From: an uncultured Clostridia bacterium
GTDB taxonomy: Bacteria > Bacillota > Clostridia > Oscillospirales > Acutalibacteraceae
Reading direction: 5' to 3'
Length of the DNA stretch: 51,315 nucleotides
Assembly (NCBI GenBank): GCA_937898625.1
Contig: CALEJF010000025.1
Span: forward strand, 1-51,315
Each line of letters begins with the position of its first letter. Positions within the stretch are counted from its first letter, which is position 1. The position numbers and the translations under genes are program-made. Below are positions 8,481-16,719 of this stretch, piece by piece. The notes beneath the pieces are model-generated. The model was not told where the DNA came from. It was given only the letters and a program-made list of their open reading frames with translations, and did no database searches.

Positions 8481-8978
8481 TTATGCAGCTGAGTAAACTA
8501 CTGCGTAAGTAACTGTACCCTGATAAACTGCTGGAACTGCTTCATCATATTCACTCTGAGCAATAGCAATTGTAATATCCTCATCAGGGCCTTCACCATT
8601 GTTAATTTCACTAAATTCTGTTGCACCAATACCACCTGCAAGAGTATATGTAAGGTCATATGCTGTTGCGGTTGTGCTTGTCATAAGAGCTCCATTATCA
8701 GCAACAACTGAAACTGTAAGCTTAGCACCGATTGGAAGCTGTGAAGTAACTGTATAGTTAGCATTTTTAGGAGTTGTATCATCCCAAGCAAATACATAAG
8801 TTGCAGGATAAGAAACTGAGTAAGTAGCGTCTGTTTCATCTGTAGTTGTTGAAACTGTTGCACTTCCCTTTTGAGAACCATCAGTTTCTTTTTGTGTATT
8901 CTGGTCTATAGCAAAAGCAGGAACTGTAACAGCCATCATCATTACGAGTGCCATTACGATAGCAATAATCTTTTTCAT
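8481..8978 (-). CDS. Tandem-array secreted beta-domain protein, copy 6
   Basis: The 165-aa precursor carries the common signal peptide. The first about 62 coding bases are identical to those of copy 4 although the mature proteins differ widely. After a polar linker (QNTQKETDGSQKGS) come YSVSYPATYVFAW, YTVTSQLPIGAKL, a strand SVVADNGALM, LTYTLAGG, an acidic stretch NNGEGPDEDI and the closing strand YQGTVTYAVVYSAA. As in copy 10 the usual Trp before the last strand is missing (SEYDEAVPAVY). Copies 6 and 10 form a subfamily although four genes apart, which suggests block duplication or gene conversion. Function is unknown. Confidence 0.85.
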   Translation of the reverse strand: MKKIIAIVMALVMMMAVTVPAFAIDQNTQKETDGSQKGSATVSTTTDETDATYSVSYPATYVFAWDDTTPKNANYTVTSQLPIGAKLTVSVVADNGALMTSTTATAYDLTYTLAGGIGATEFSEINNGEGPDEDITIAIAQSEYDEAVPAVYQGTVTYAVVYSAA

Positions 8979-9006
8979 AATTTAGTCTCCTTTTATTTCC
9001 TATACA

Positions 9007-9483
9007 TTACGCCTTGTCGCCAAGAGTAACTGTAAATGTAATATAATTTGAATATTCAGCGATTGTCTTTTCCCAATCTGCAACTGTGAATGTGATTGTT
9101 TCTGTTTTGCTTGAAACTTCATCATATTCTGTTGCAACTGCACCTGAAAGTGTGTATTCAAGAATATCAGCAGTACCTGTTGCAGTCATTTTACCGTTAA
9201 GAGTACCTGACTCCTTATCAGCAACTGTAACTTCGATTTTTTTGCCAACTGCAAGCTGTGTATCTACTGTGTATGTTTCATCATGAGACGGAGCATCCCA
9301 AGGGATAACGATTTCTGCAGGATATGTAACTGTATACTCACCTGCTCCAACTGCTGATGTGTCTGTCTTAACAAGAGCTTCACCTGGAGCTGTTGCTGTA
9401 TTAGTAATTTCGCCTGCGAAAGCAGGAACTGCAATAGCCATCAACATAACGAGAGCCATTACCATAGCAATAATCTTTTTCAT
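9007..9483 (-). CDS. Tandem-array secreted beta-domain protein, copy 5
   Basis: The 158-aa precursor has a slightly altered signal peptide (MKKIIAMVMALVMLMA). The mature part contains ALVKTDTSAVGAGEYTVTYPA, then IPWDAP, YTVDTQLAVGKKIEV (DTQL in place of SQL), a strand TVADKESG, LEYTLSGA, TITFTVADWEK and the closing strand YSNYITFTVTLGDKA. The VADK strand and the K-T-[ND]-T-S segment are shared with copy 4, its upstream neighbour, so the two probably arose by a local duplication. The C-terminus ends in Lys-Ala rather than a bare strand. There is no Cys. Function is unknown. Confidence 0.85.
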   Translation of the reverse strand: MKKIIAMVMALVMLMAIAVPAFAGEITNTATAPGEALVKTDTSAVGAGEYTVTYPAEIVIPWDAPSHDETYTVDTQLAVGKKIEVTVADKESGTLNGKMTATGTADILEYTLSGAVATEYDEVSSKTETITFTVADWEKTIAEYSNYITFTVTLGDKA

Positions 9484-9517
9484 AATTGTATCTCCTTAAA
9501 ACTTAGACTTTTTTCAA

Positions 9518-9994
9518 TTAAATCTCAACAACTGCTGATGTGAATGTAAGTGTATCCTTGTATTCATCAATAGCTGCAGCATCCCAAACCAAAGGAGCAA
9601 CATCAACATTAAAGTTGAATGAAGCACCGTTAACAACAGGAGCTGTTGTTTTACCGTTTGTTGTACCTGAAAGTGAGTAAGCAAGTTCAGCACCAGTTGC
9701 ATTTGTCATTACATAACCTGCATCCTTGTCAGCAACAGTAACACTAACGCATTTACCTGCTCTAAGCTGTGAAGTTACAGAATATGTAAACTGTGTTGAC
9801 TCTGTTTCCCAGATAATATCCATTGTTGCAGGATATGTAACAGTATAGTCACCTTCACCTACAACAGAAGATGTATTTGTTTTAACAATAGCATCACTAG
9901 CAGTATTACCTGCATTGAGTTCTGCTGCAAGAGCAGGAACTGTAACAGCCATCATCATTACGAGTGCCATTACGATAGCAATAATCTTTTTCAT
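9518..9994 (-). CDS. Tandem-array secreted beta-domain protein, copy 4
   Basis: The 158-aa precursor has the common signal peptide, cut after ALA. The mature domain shows AIVKTNTSSV, GDYTVTYPATMDIIW, YSVTSQLRAGKCV, VTVADKDAG, LAYSLSGT, a Trp at APLVWDAAAI and the closing strand YKDTLTFTSAVVEI. The single Cys (AGKCVSV) is the only mature-region Cys in the ten small proteins, so any disulfide would have to link separate chains. Resemblance to copy 5 is clear in the first half. Spacing is 34 bp to copy 3 upstream and 34 bp to copy 5 downstream. Function is unknown. Confidence 0.85.
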   Translation of the reverse strand: MKKIIAIVMALVMMMAVTVPALAAELNAGNTASDAIVKTNTSSVVGEGDYTVTYPATMDIIWETESTQFTYSVTSQLRAGKCVSVTVADKDAGYVMTNATGAELAYSLSGTTNGKTTAPVVNGASFNFNVDVAPLVWDAAAIDEYKDTLTFTSAVVEI

Positions 9995-10028
9995 AGTTTA
10001 TTTTCTCCTTTTTAGTATATCTTAAGGA

Positions 10029-10532
10029 TTAAACAACAGCTGCTGAGAATGTAAGAATGTCTGAATATTCACCAACAACAGCATAGTTCCAAGCATCTTC
10101 TGTAATGTCAACAGAAATTGCTTTTTCAGCTGCAGGATATGTAACTGTTGCAAAGTTTACATCTGTGGCACCTGAAAGAGCAAAAGCAAGGTCAAGAGCA
10201 ACATTTTCTTCTGGTGCATAAGTCATGATGTAGTCAGCACTTGTAACCTTAACATCAAGAGTTTTGCCATAAAGAAGGTGTGTTTCAGCAGAATACTTTA
10301 ATTCTGTTGCCTGCTCGCCCCAAGCGATTGTTGTGTCAGCAGGAATTGTAACAACATACCAGTCACCGTCAGCATCCGGAACGCCGTCACCATCAGTATC
10401 CTTTTGTGTACTTGTTGTGATTGTAACATCACCTGAATCAGTGTCTTTAACACTAAGGTCTGCTGCGAAAGCGGGAACTGTAACAGCCATCATCATTACG
10501 AGAGCCATTACGATTGCAATAATTTTTTTCAT
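10029..10532 (-). CDS. Tandem-array secreted beta-domain protein, copy 3, with calcium-type Asp repeat
   Basis: The 167-aa precursor has the common signal peptide. Near the start of the mature part it carries DTDGDGVPDADGD, which matches the calcium-binding thrombospondin type-3 pattern D-x-D-x-D-G-x-x-D. No other small copy has the full pattern, though copy 2 has a shorter Asp-rich loop at the same place. The core continues with WYVVTIPADTTIAW, YSAETHLLYGK (THL in place of SQL), LAFALSGA, a Trp at TEDAWNYAVV and the terminal strand YSDILTFSAAVV. The insertion lies just before the first core strand, so calcium could stiffen a linker between subunits. That is inference. Confidence 0.85.
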   Translation of the reverse strand: MKKIIAIVMALVMMMAVTVPAFAADLSVKDTDSGDVTITTSTQKDTDGDGVPDADGDWYVVTIPADTTIAWGEQATELKYSAETHLLYGKTLDVKVTSADYIMTYAPEENVALDLAFALSGATDVNFATVTYPAAEKAISVDITEDAWNYAVVGEYSDILTFSAAVV

Positions 10533-10565
10533 AGTTTATTTCTCCTTTTATAGATTTTTTGAAAT

Positions 10566-11048
10566 TTATTCTGTAACAAGTTCAGCTGTGTATGTAAGAA
10601 TATCTGAGTACTCTTCAACAACTGCACCTGCCCAAACAGTTTCATCAATTACAACATCAAGGGACTGAACATCAGGAACAACGATTGTTGGCTGAGTTGT
10701 TGTGTAGTTTGTAGCACCAACAAGTGTATAAGCGATTTTGTAAACGCCATCAGCTGTTTTCATTGCTCCGCTACCTGCTACTGAAACCTCTACACGATGG
10801 TTTCTTCTAAGCTGTGATGTGATAGCGTAATCAACATCTGTAACATTTTCGCCCCATGGGATTGTTGTGTCAGCAGGAATTGTAACAGTGTATCTTTCGG
10901 CATCGTTACCATCAGCGTCTTTTGTATCTGTTAAGATTGTAACGTCACCATTACTTCCCCCACCCTGTGTAAGGTCTGCTGCGAAAACAGGAACTGTAAT
11001 AGACATCATCATTACGAGTGCCATTACGATTGCAATAATCTTTTTCAT
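10566..11048 (-). CDS. Tandem-array secreted beta-domain protein, copy 2
   Basis: The 160-aa precursor has the common signal peptide (variant MMMSITVPVFA) and may be taken as the clearest example of the family. It shows a Gly-rich linker, an Asp-rich loop DTKDADGNDAE, YTVTIPADTTIPWGENV, YAITSQLRRNHRVEV, a strand SVAGSG, IAYTLVGA, a Trp at DETVWAGAVV and the closing strand YSDILTYTAELVTE. The phrase TIPADTTIPW is close to QIPSDTTIDW in the C-terminal domain of the 1711-aa protein two genes upstream. This is the strongest evidence that large and small proteins share a domain. No anchor or Cys is seen. Function is unknown. Confidence 0.85.
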   Translation of the reverse strand: MKKIIAIVMALVMMMSITVPVFAADLTQGGGSNGDVTILTDTKDADGNDAERYTVTIPADTTIPWGENVTDVDYAITSQLRRNHRVEVSVAGSGAMKTADGVYKIAYTLVGATNYTTTQPTIVVPDVQSLDVVIDETVWAGAVVEEYSDILTYTAELVTE

Positions 11049-11070
11049 AATTTATTTCTCCTTTTTAAAT

Positions 11071-11517
11071 TTAAGCCTCTGTGTATTCAGCGGTGAATGT
11101 AAGAAAATCACTGTGTTTACCTGAAGCTGCTTTGTTCCATTGTTCTTCTTCAATCTCCACGGAAAGACCAAAGGCTTTACCGTAATCTCCCGGGAGGAAA
11201 ACAATGTTCTCGTCGCCAGATAAGGTGTAAGCAATAGTCTGATTTATTGCTTGCTCATTAACTAACTTGTAGTCATTGGCTGAAGAAACTCCGACCTTGA
11301 CTGCTTTTGATGGTTCAATATTCAAAAGCACTGCTCGAATTTCACCAATACCCATGGATTTTGTTCCCCACGGGATTTCTACGTCTGCAGGATAGCTTAA
11401 CTCATAAGCGGCTTCGCCCTCTGTTGAGATTGCCATTGACTGTGTCTCGGCAAAGACGGGCATAACACAAAGTGTCAACATCATGAGTGCTAATACTACG
11501 GACAAGAGTTTGTTCAT
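11071..11517 (-). CDS. Tandem-array secreted beta-domain protein, copy 1 (first and most diverged)
   Basis: At 148 aa this is the shortest copy and the one nearest the 1711-aa protein gene (21-bp gap). Its signal peptide (MNKLLSVVLALMMLTL, cut after VFA) is unrelated at the DNA level to those of the later copies. The mature part keeps YELSYPADVEIPW, IAYTLSGD, a Trp in EEEQWNKAA and the closing strand HSDFLTFTAEYTEA. The SQL motif is replaced by VLLNIEPSKAVKV, and it lacks the N-terminal Thr-rich linker. Position and divergence suggest a specialised role, such as joining the large protein to the repeated subunits. That is inference only. Confidence 0.82.
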   Translation of the reverse strand: MNKLLSVVLALMMLTLCVMPVFAETQSMAISTEGEAAYELSYPADVEIPWGTKSMGIGEIRAVLLNIEPSKAVKVGVSSANDYKLVNEQAINQTIAYTLSGDENIVFLPGDYGKAFGLSVEIEEEQWNKAASGKHSDFLTFTAEYTEA

Positions 11518-11538
11518 TAAATCATCTCCTCCCTTTTA

Positions 11539-14500
11539 TTACGAGTTCTCTTCAAGAGCAACTGTATATGTTAATTGTGTATTATATTCACCAACAGGAA
11601 CTGCATCCCAGTCTGCTTCCTGAATTGTAATGGTCGGAACAGCATCTGGTTTAGTTTCTGTTGTGATACTACCTGTAAACTCTGATACAATGAAGTTAGC
11701 TTCTTCGTAATCTAATACGAACGGATTACCGTCAGCACCGGTTTGTGTAGATATCATATCCGTTTCATTGTTGCCATCGCTATCTGCATCAGCAACACCT
11801 ACAGTAAGTGTGGAATCTTCAAGATTTGCCTCAACAATTGTGTATGACATATCTACTGCTTCCGTTGTATCCCAGTCAATAGTTGTGTCACTTGGAATCT
11901 GAACCGTATAGCTTATCGGGTTTGTACCATTAGTTGAAGTAAACTTAACGGGGAGTTCAATTGTTGCTATTGGAACAAGGTCTTCACCTGTGAGGCCTGC
12001 CTCAATATCCGCCGTTTCATAAACATTAAAGGTAATTGAACCTTCGTAAACAGAACCGGTAGGTGCTTTTGATGCTACTGACGGGTCAACAGCAATCTCA
12101 AACGGAATTCTTGCAAATACCTCATTAGGCTCAAGATTGTCGTATTTACCTAAATCAAGCACAGTATCTGCAACAAGTGAACCTGCTGTAAAGGAATTAA
12201 GTGATGAATAGGTTGTTCCTTCCATCTGTGTAAGCTTCAAGTCTGATACAGCCTGTAAGGTTACTGATGTACTAACATCAGCTATTGACTTAATTTCTGA
12301 TGATTCAAGCAGTGTTGCGATATATGTCATATCAACATAAACCGTCTTCTTCATTGAATCTTCATTGTCATTATTAAGGCTGACCTTAGTCACTTCTGAA
12401 CCGCCTGTTTCTGCATCGAATACTGCTACTTCACTTACAGGGAACAATCTGAGGATTTTCTGTTCAAGTTCATAAAGTTCCTCAACATTGTAGTATGCAG
12501 GAAGGAAATTATTATATTCCTCAAGAGTATCCTTGATTTCACGAATTTCCCTTTCACTAAGTCTTTCTCTGTTTGTTATCTTGGTGCTTGCGTTATCATA
12601 TATATTCTGCAACTTGTTACAGAAAGTAATAATACCGCCGTTTATTTCTTCACCGTCAACAGTAAAGCTTCTTGTGTTGTTAAGGAAATATGTAAATCCA
12701 CGAGAAGTATTCTGAAGCTGTGGATAAATTGAACCGTCATCAATTGAAGTCTTTGAATAATACTGCAACGGGTCATACATATTAGTCTTGAAAGTTTCAA
12801 CCTCTGCCTTACCCTCGATACTGATGAAGTTGCCTATCTTATAGTTGTCAGAATCAGCAACATTTTCATCCTTATTCTCAAGCACACCGTCGTCATTATA
12901 GTCGTACTTTTCAGTATAAAGTGCTGTAATTTTAGGTAAGAAGGTAAGAGCATCTGTTTTTATGCTTTCCAAACTCCTTAAGCATCTCATTGCTGCATTA
13001 TAGGCATTGAGGAAGCCTGCCTTGTTAACCTGGTCCTTCTCTGCAACCGAATAATTAATGTAAGAATTATCATAGAATTCGCCAAGTGTAGTAGCCAATT
13101 CTGCAGTTAAACCATATGCTTCATAATTAATAATAACCTGATTATTTTCATCAAGCATAAAACCAGGATATATAAGGTCGTTGTCACCTGTAACGGAAGC
13201 ACCTGTTGCCTTTGAGTCGAGGTTTTCCTCAATCCATTTCACTACATCTGCAGCCGAAACATCAGGCTGAGGAATGCTTGCAGGATTATCAACATAGCCC
13301 ATATATTTTTCAAGTTTTGCATAAGATGATGCTACAACACCCTTCTGATATGACGGAAGTGTTCCGTAAATATCCTTAGCAGCCTGAACTGATGATGCAA
13401 GTGTAGCTTCATCGTAAGGGTCGATTGCAGCAACTGCATCCTCAAAGTTTTTAGCAGGAAGTGATTTTGCTTCAAAAACTTCAGCATAGGATGGGTGAGT
13501 AGCTACTGTACTACTATAACCTGCAGGGTCATAAGTAAAACCGACATTATCGATTGTAAACGACTTTTCATCAAGTGAATCAGCGTTCTTACCACCGATA
13601 CAGAACTGAATTGCATAAATATTATTAAGCCATTCTGAATTACCATCAAGCTTTGGTTCACTTACTGCACTTTCCTTAACTTTGATATGGTATAAAGGAA
13701 TCATAATATATCCTTTATATCCATCAAGACTGAGTGTGTCACCCCAGCTTGCATCAGTCTTTTCAGATGTGAAGCACCACTGGCTTGTTGTATGGTTGAT
13801 AACCCATGTTCCTGTTTCAGGGTCAAGAATGAAATATTTCCAGTCATCAATCTTTGTCTGGTCGTTAAGAGCAATACCCATATTAGGACGCGCCTTTATC
13901 GGTGTACCGCTGTTATCCTTTGTATATATATTAGTTGTAAAATAGAAACTTGAAAGTTCCGTAAAGTCAACATAGAAAATAAGTGATAAACCAATTGATG
14001 TATCCCCTGTTACGTTCTGTGTTGACAACATTCCAAGAGCATCTAAATTTGTGTTGTTCGCCTGGAATTCTGTCCAGTTTGCTGAATCTTTACCGTGTCT
14101 TGCAAGAGTAACTGTGTGGAAAACACCATCCTGATTATTCGTTGTAAATGAGCTATCAATACTCATTGTTGCTGCATTTGAGTGAAGATAACCCTTATTG
14201 GTAATCTCAACAGAAGCGGCATCATAATTAAGTCTGCCGTCCATAACTTCGTTGCCATAATCACCGTCAGTTGGTGAATAACCATAGTCAGCTTCATTTG
14301 AAATGTTTACACTACCGTTTGTGGTGTAAGTTGTAAGACCCTTTGTATGTCTCCAACCACTTGCCATAGTATAAACACCGCCACCAGGATTATGTGTACC
14401 TGCTGAAACACCATTTACACTCTTGTAATCTGTTGAGTAAGCATTCTTATTGTCAGCAATCTGCCAAGCTTTTGTGCCGAGTGCTACATTTTCGAAATCG

Positions 14501-16674
14501 TTATAAACTATATATGGGAAATCTGCAAGCTGTTGACCAACAACGAATTCGTCACCATCTGTTTCAGTAATATTTTCAATAAGTGCAAAGTATTTAAGAA
14601 GTGTATCCTCCTGCTCTGCACCAAGCATTTCAAGCTGACCTAAATTAAGAAGTGAATAAGCCTGCCAGAGCTTAACGATTTCTTTTCTTAATGCTTCACT
14701 TACCGATGTAATATTATCAGGATGAGGAAGCTTCTCCATTGTATTAACAATACTTGGAACAAGGTCATACTTGTCACCGTTTGAAATAAACAAGTCCGTA
14801 ATATTAGCTTGGGATGCATCTATTGTTCCTTCCGATGCACAAGCCTCATAGGCAAGCCATGCTTTTTCCCATGTATCTGTTCGGTTAAGCTTTGCAGCCA
14901 TTCCTGCTAAGCCTGATGTGTCGGGCTGTCTTGTAAGATTAAGGAATGTTGTGTCTTTTCCTTGTGAAATGTATAGAGCCTTATATTCTTCAATCAATTC
15001 AAGAATGTATTCAAGTTCACGATAGTCAGCCCAGTCGGGGTCGGAAATAAATTCATCAATTTCGTCAAAAATGATTTTACAAATTGCTGACTCTTCATCG
15101 TAGTAAGTTGACATTGGATTACCTGTTGAAGATGTCATTCCGGAAACAGCATTTGAGTCCCAAGGACCGCCATTTTCATCATAGAAGAAAATATTATCAA
15201 CATAGAAACTGTTCTGAAGGCTTTCTGATGTACTACCCGTAAAAGCAAAACCTGCTGAGTACAAGTCATCAATTGCTTTGTAGCCTTCGTCAGTATCACT
15301 CAAAGCTTCTGCCTCACTAAGACCTGCTGCAATCATTGCATCTTCGCCACGTGTGATGGCTTCCGTTTCATTACGTACCCATTGTCCATTTGTGAAGTGC
15401 CAATAGTTTTCGTTACCCATACCACCGATACCGGTCTTTGTAGCAACAATACGGTGTTGCATAAGACGAGCATCTTTAATATTTGTACCGGCCGCATCAA
15501 CAACCATTTTAGTTATCGGAATTCCATTTGCGTGGCTATCACCATTTGTTAATGTCGCACTAGTCCAACCCGTTGCAAAGTCCTTTGAGCCATTATTGAA
15601 GCCTGTATTTTTAAGCTGTGCAACTGAATCATTTTCTGAACAGATAAAACTGATTGGAACTCGTACATATCCCTTGAAATCTGAAAGGTCAACTGTACCA
15701 TTTGTGAGATTTACTTTATCCCAACCACCGTCATCACGCTGAACCCATACATAACCGTCAGTTCCTGTATAACCTTTTGTTGAGTAAATGATGTCACCCA
15801 TATAGTCCTTTTGAGTAACAGTCATACTCTGGTCTTTACCCCAGTCATACCAAACCTTTTCGTTTGCACGAAGTCGGAATGAAACGCCTTGAAGTTCAAC
15901 ATCTGTAAGGTCGAACCAGTACCATACTTCAGTTGCATTTGAGAAGTCCCATGTCTGTCGTGACAAGCTTGTATCAAAAGTCTGTGTACCATTTGGCAGA
16001 GTGTTCATTATAAAACGAAGTGCCGATGTATCACCAACGTTATCGGAAAGGTCTTCTGTACCTGCTTCTGCAGCAACGCCCATATAAAGAAGAGCATTAC
16101 CGCTTACAACACCTGTGTCATCATCGCTTTGGTCAAATGTCATAATCTCACGAACTGCTGTTGCGCTTGTTGAGAAGTTTGCAAATCGACTTGCATCAAT
16201 TTCTGCAACAGGAACATCTGTAACAGTTGTATAAAGAGGAAGCGAGAACCAATTTTGTGTATCAACTGCAGTTACCGTTACACTGTAACGTTTGTTAGCA
16301 AGGTCGATTTCCCCAATATCCGCCGCCGGGAAAGTTCCGTTAGTGCCTGTTGCTTTAACAGTACTGATTACAGTATCTTTATGCGCTTGATTTTTAGGAC
16401 CCATATCAACAAGTTCAAGAATGTAGAACGCTATTGATAATTCCTCATCTTTATATGTAGGCTCCGCCTCTGCAGCCGGATATGCCACTTGAATATTGCC
16501 CTCATCATCAAGCCACGCTCTTGCACCCTCAATTTGTGCTGCCTCGCTGAATTTTGGTGCGGGGTCATAGGGCACTGTTGCTGCACTGAACAGCATAAAC
16601 GGAAGTGATGTTATAATCAATGTCAACGATAAAACAATTGACACTATTTTTTTAGATGATTTTTTCATTTTCAT
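11539..16674 (-). CDS. 1711-aa secreted multidomain surface protein ending in the array domain
   Basis: A signal peptide (residues 1 to about 32, basic start then a hydrophobic core) directs export. Two similar beta-rich modules follow. One spans about 160-515 and ends SFYVDNIFFYDE; the other spans about 770-1125 and ends FTIDNVGFTYD. The D-N-x-x-F-x-Y ending and many aromatic residues suggest carbohydrate-binding jelly rolls, but I cannot name a family. Between and after them are helix-rich stretches (about 530-740 and 1130-1480). An EF-hand/dockerin-like loop, DYNDDGVLENKDE, lies near residue 1320. Residues about 1587-1711 repeat the array domain (YTVQIPSDTTIDW, closing YNTQLTYTVALEENS). 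There is no LPXTG motif or C-terminal membrane helix. The layout fits an adhesin whose last domain docks into a fibre of the small proteins; this is inferred. The reading frame is intact. Confidence 0.8.
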   Translation of the reverse strand: MKMKKSSKKIVSIVLSLTLIITSLPFMLFSAATVPYDPAPKFSEAAQIEGARAWLDDEGNIQVAYPAAEAEPTYKDEELSIAFYILELVDMGPKNQAHKDTVISTVKATGTNGTFPAADIGEIDLANKRYSVTVTAVDTQNWFSLPLYTTVTDVPVAEIDASRFANFSTSATAVREIMTFDQSDDDTGVVSGNALLYMGVAAEAGTEDLSDNVGDTSALRFIMNTLPNGTQTFDTSLSRQTWDFSNATEVWYWFDLTDVELQGVSFRLRANEKVWYDWGKDQSMTVTQKDYMGDIIYSTKGYTGTDGYVWVQRDDGGWDKVNLTNGTVDLSDFKGYVRVPISFICSENDSVAQLKNTGFNNGSKDFATGWTSATLTNGDSHANGIPITKMVVDAAGTNIKDARLMQHRIVATKTGIGGMGNENYWHFTNGQWVRNETEAITRGEDAMIAAGLSEAEALSDTDEGYKAIDDLYSAGFAFTGSTSESLQNSFYVDNIFFYDENGGPWDSNAVSGMTSSTGNPMSTYYDEESAICKIIFDEIDEFISDPDWADYRELEYILELIEEYKALYISQGKDTTFLNLTRQPDTSGLAGMAAKLNRTDTWEKAWLAYEACASEGTIDASQANITDLFISNGDKYDLVPSIVNTMEKLPHPDNITSVSEALRKEIVKLWQAYSLLNLGQLEMLGAEQEDTLLKYFALIENITETDGDEFVVGQQLADFPYIVYNDFENVALGTKAWQIADNKNAYSTDYKSVNGVSAGTHNPGGGVYTMASGWRHTKGLTTYTTNGSVNISNEADYGYSPTDGDYGNEVMDGRLNYDAASVEITNKGYLHSNAATMSIDSSFTTNNQDGVFHTVTLARHGKDSANWTEFQANNTNLDALGMLSTQNVTGDTSIGLSLIFYVDFTELSSFYFTTNIYTKDNSGTPIKARPNMGIALNDQTKIDDWKYFILDPETGTWVINHTTSQWCFTSEKTDASWGDTLSLDGYKGYIMIPLYHIKVKESAVSEPKLDGNSEWLNNIYAIQFCIGGKNADSLDEKSFTIDNVGFTYDPAGYSSTVATHPSYAEVFEAKSLPAKNFEDAVAAIDPYDEATLASSVQAAKDIYGTLPSYQKGVVASSYAKLEKYMGYVDNPASIPQPDVSAADVVKWIEENLDSKATGASVTGDNDLIYPGFMLDENNQVIINYEAYGLTAELATTLGEFYDNSYINYSVAEKDQVNKAGFLNAYNAAMRCLRSLESIKTDALTFLPKITALYTEKYDYNDDGVLENKDENVADSDNYKIGNFISIEGKAEVETFKTNMYDPLQYYSKTSIDDGSIYPQLQNTSRGFTYFLNNTRSFTVDGEEINGGIITFCNKLQNIYDNASTKITNRERLSEREIREIKDTLEEYNNFLPAYYNVEELYELEQKILRLFPVSEVAVFDAETGGSEVTKVSLNNDNEDSMKKTVYVDMTYIATLLESSEIKSIADVSTSVTLQAVSDLKLTQMEGTTYSSLNSFTAGSLVADTVLDLGKYDNLEPNEVFARIPFEIAVDPSVASKAPTGSVYEGSITFNVYETADIEAGLTGEDLVPIATIELPVKFTSTNGTNPISYTVQIPSDTTIDWDTTEAVDMSYTIVEANLEDSTLTVGVADADSDGNNETDMISTQTGADGNPFVLDYEEANFIVSEFTGSITTETKPDAVPTITIQEADWDAVPVGEYNTQLTYTVALEENS

Positions 16675-16719
16675 CTTCAGTCGTCCTTTCCTTTGAAAGT
16701 ACTATATATAATAGGTATA

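Noticed and set aside
6477..11124. Plus-strand open frames of 60-113 aa opposite the tandem array
   Set aside because: They recur opposite each signal peptide because of shared base composition, have no ribosome binding sites and look like no protein family.
6440..11517. WxL-domain or camelysin/TasA family for the tandem proteins
   Set aside because: The closing strand recalls the WxL and pilin ends, but the W-x-L motifs, SipW signal peptidase and TasA signature are absent. I keep them as unnamed.
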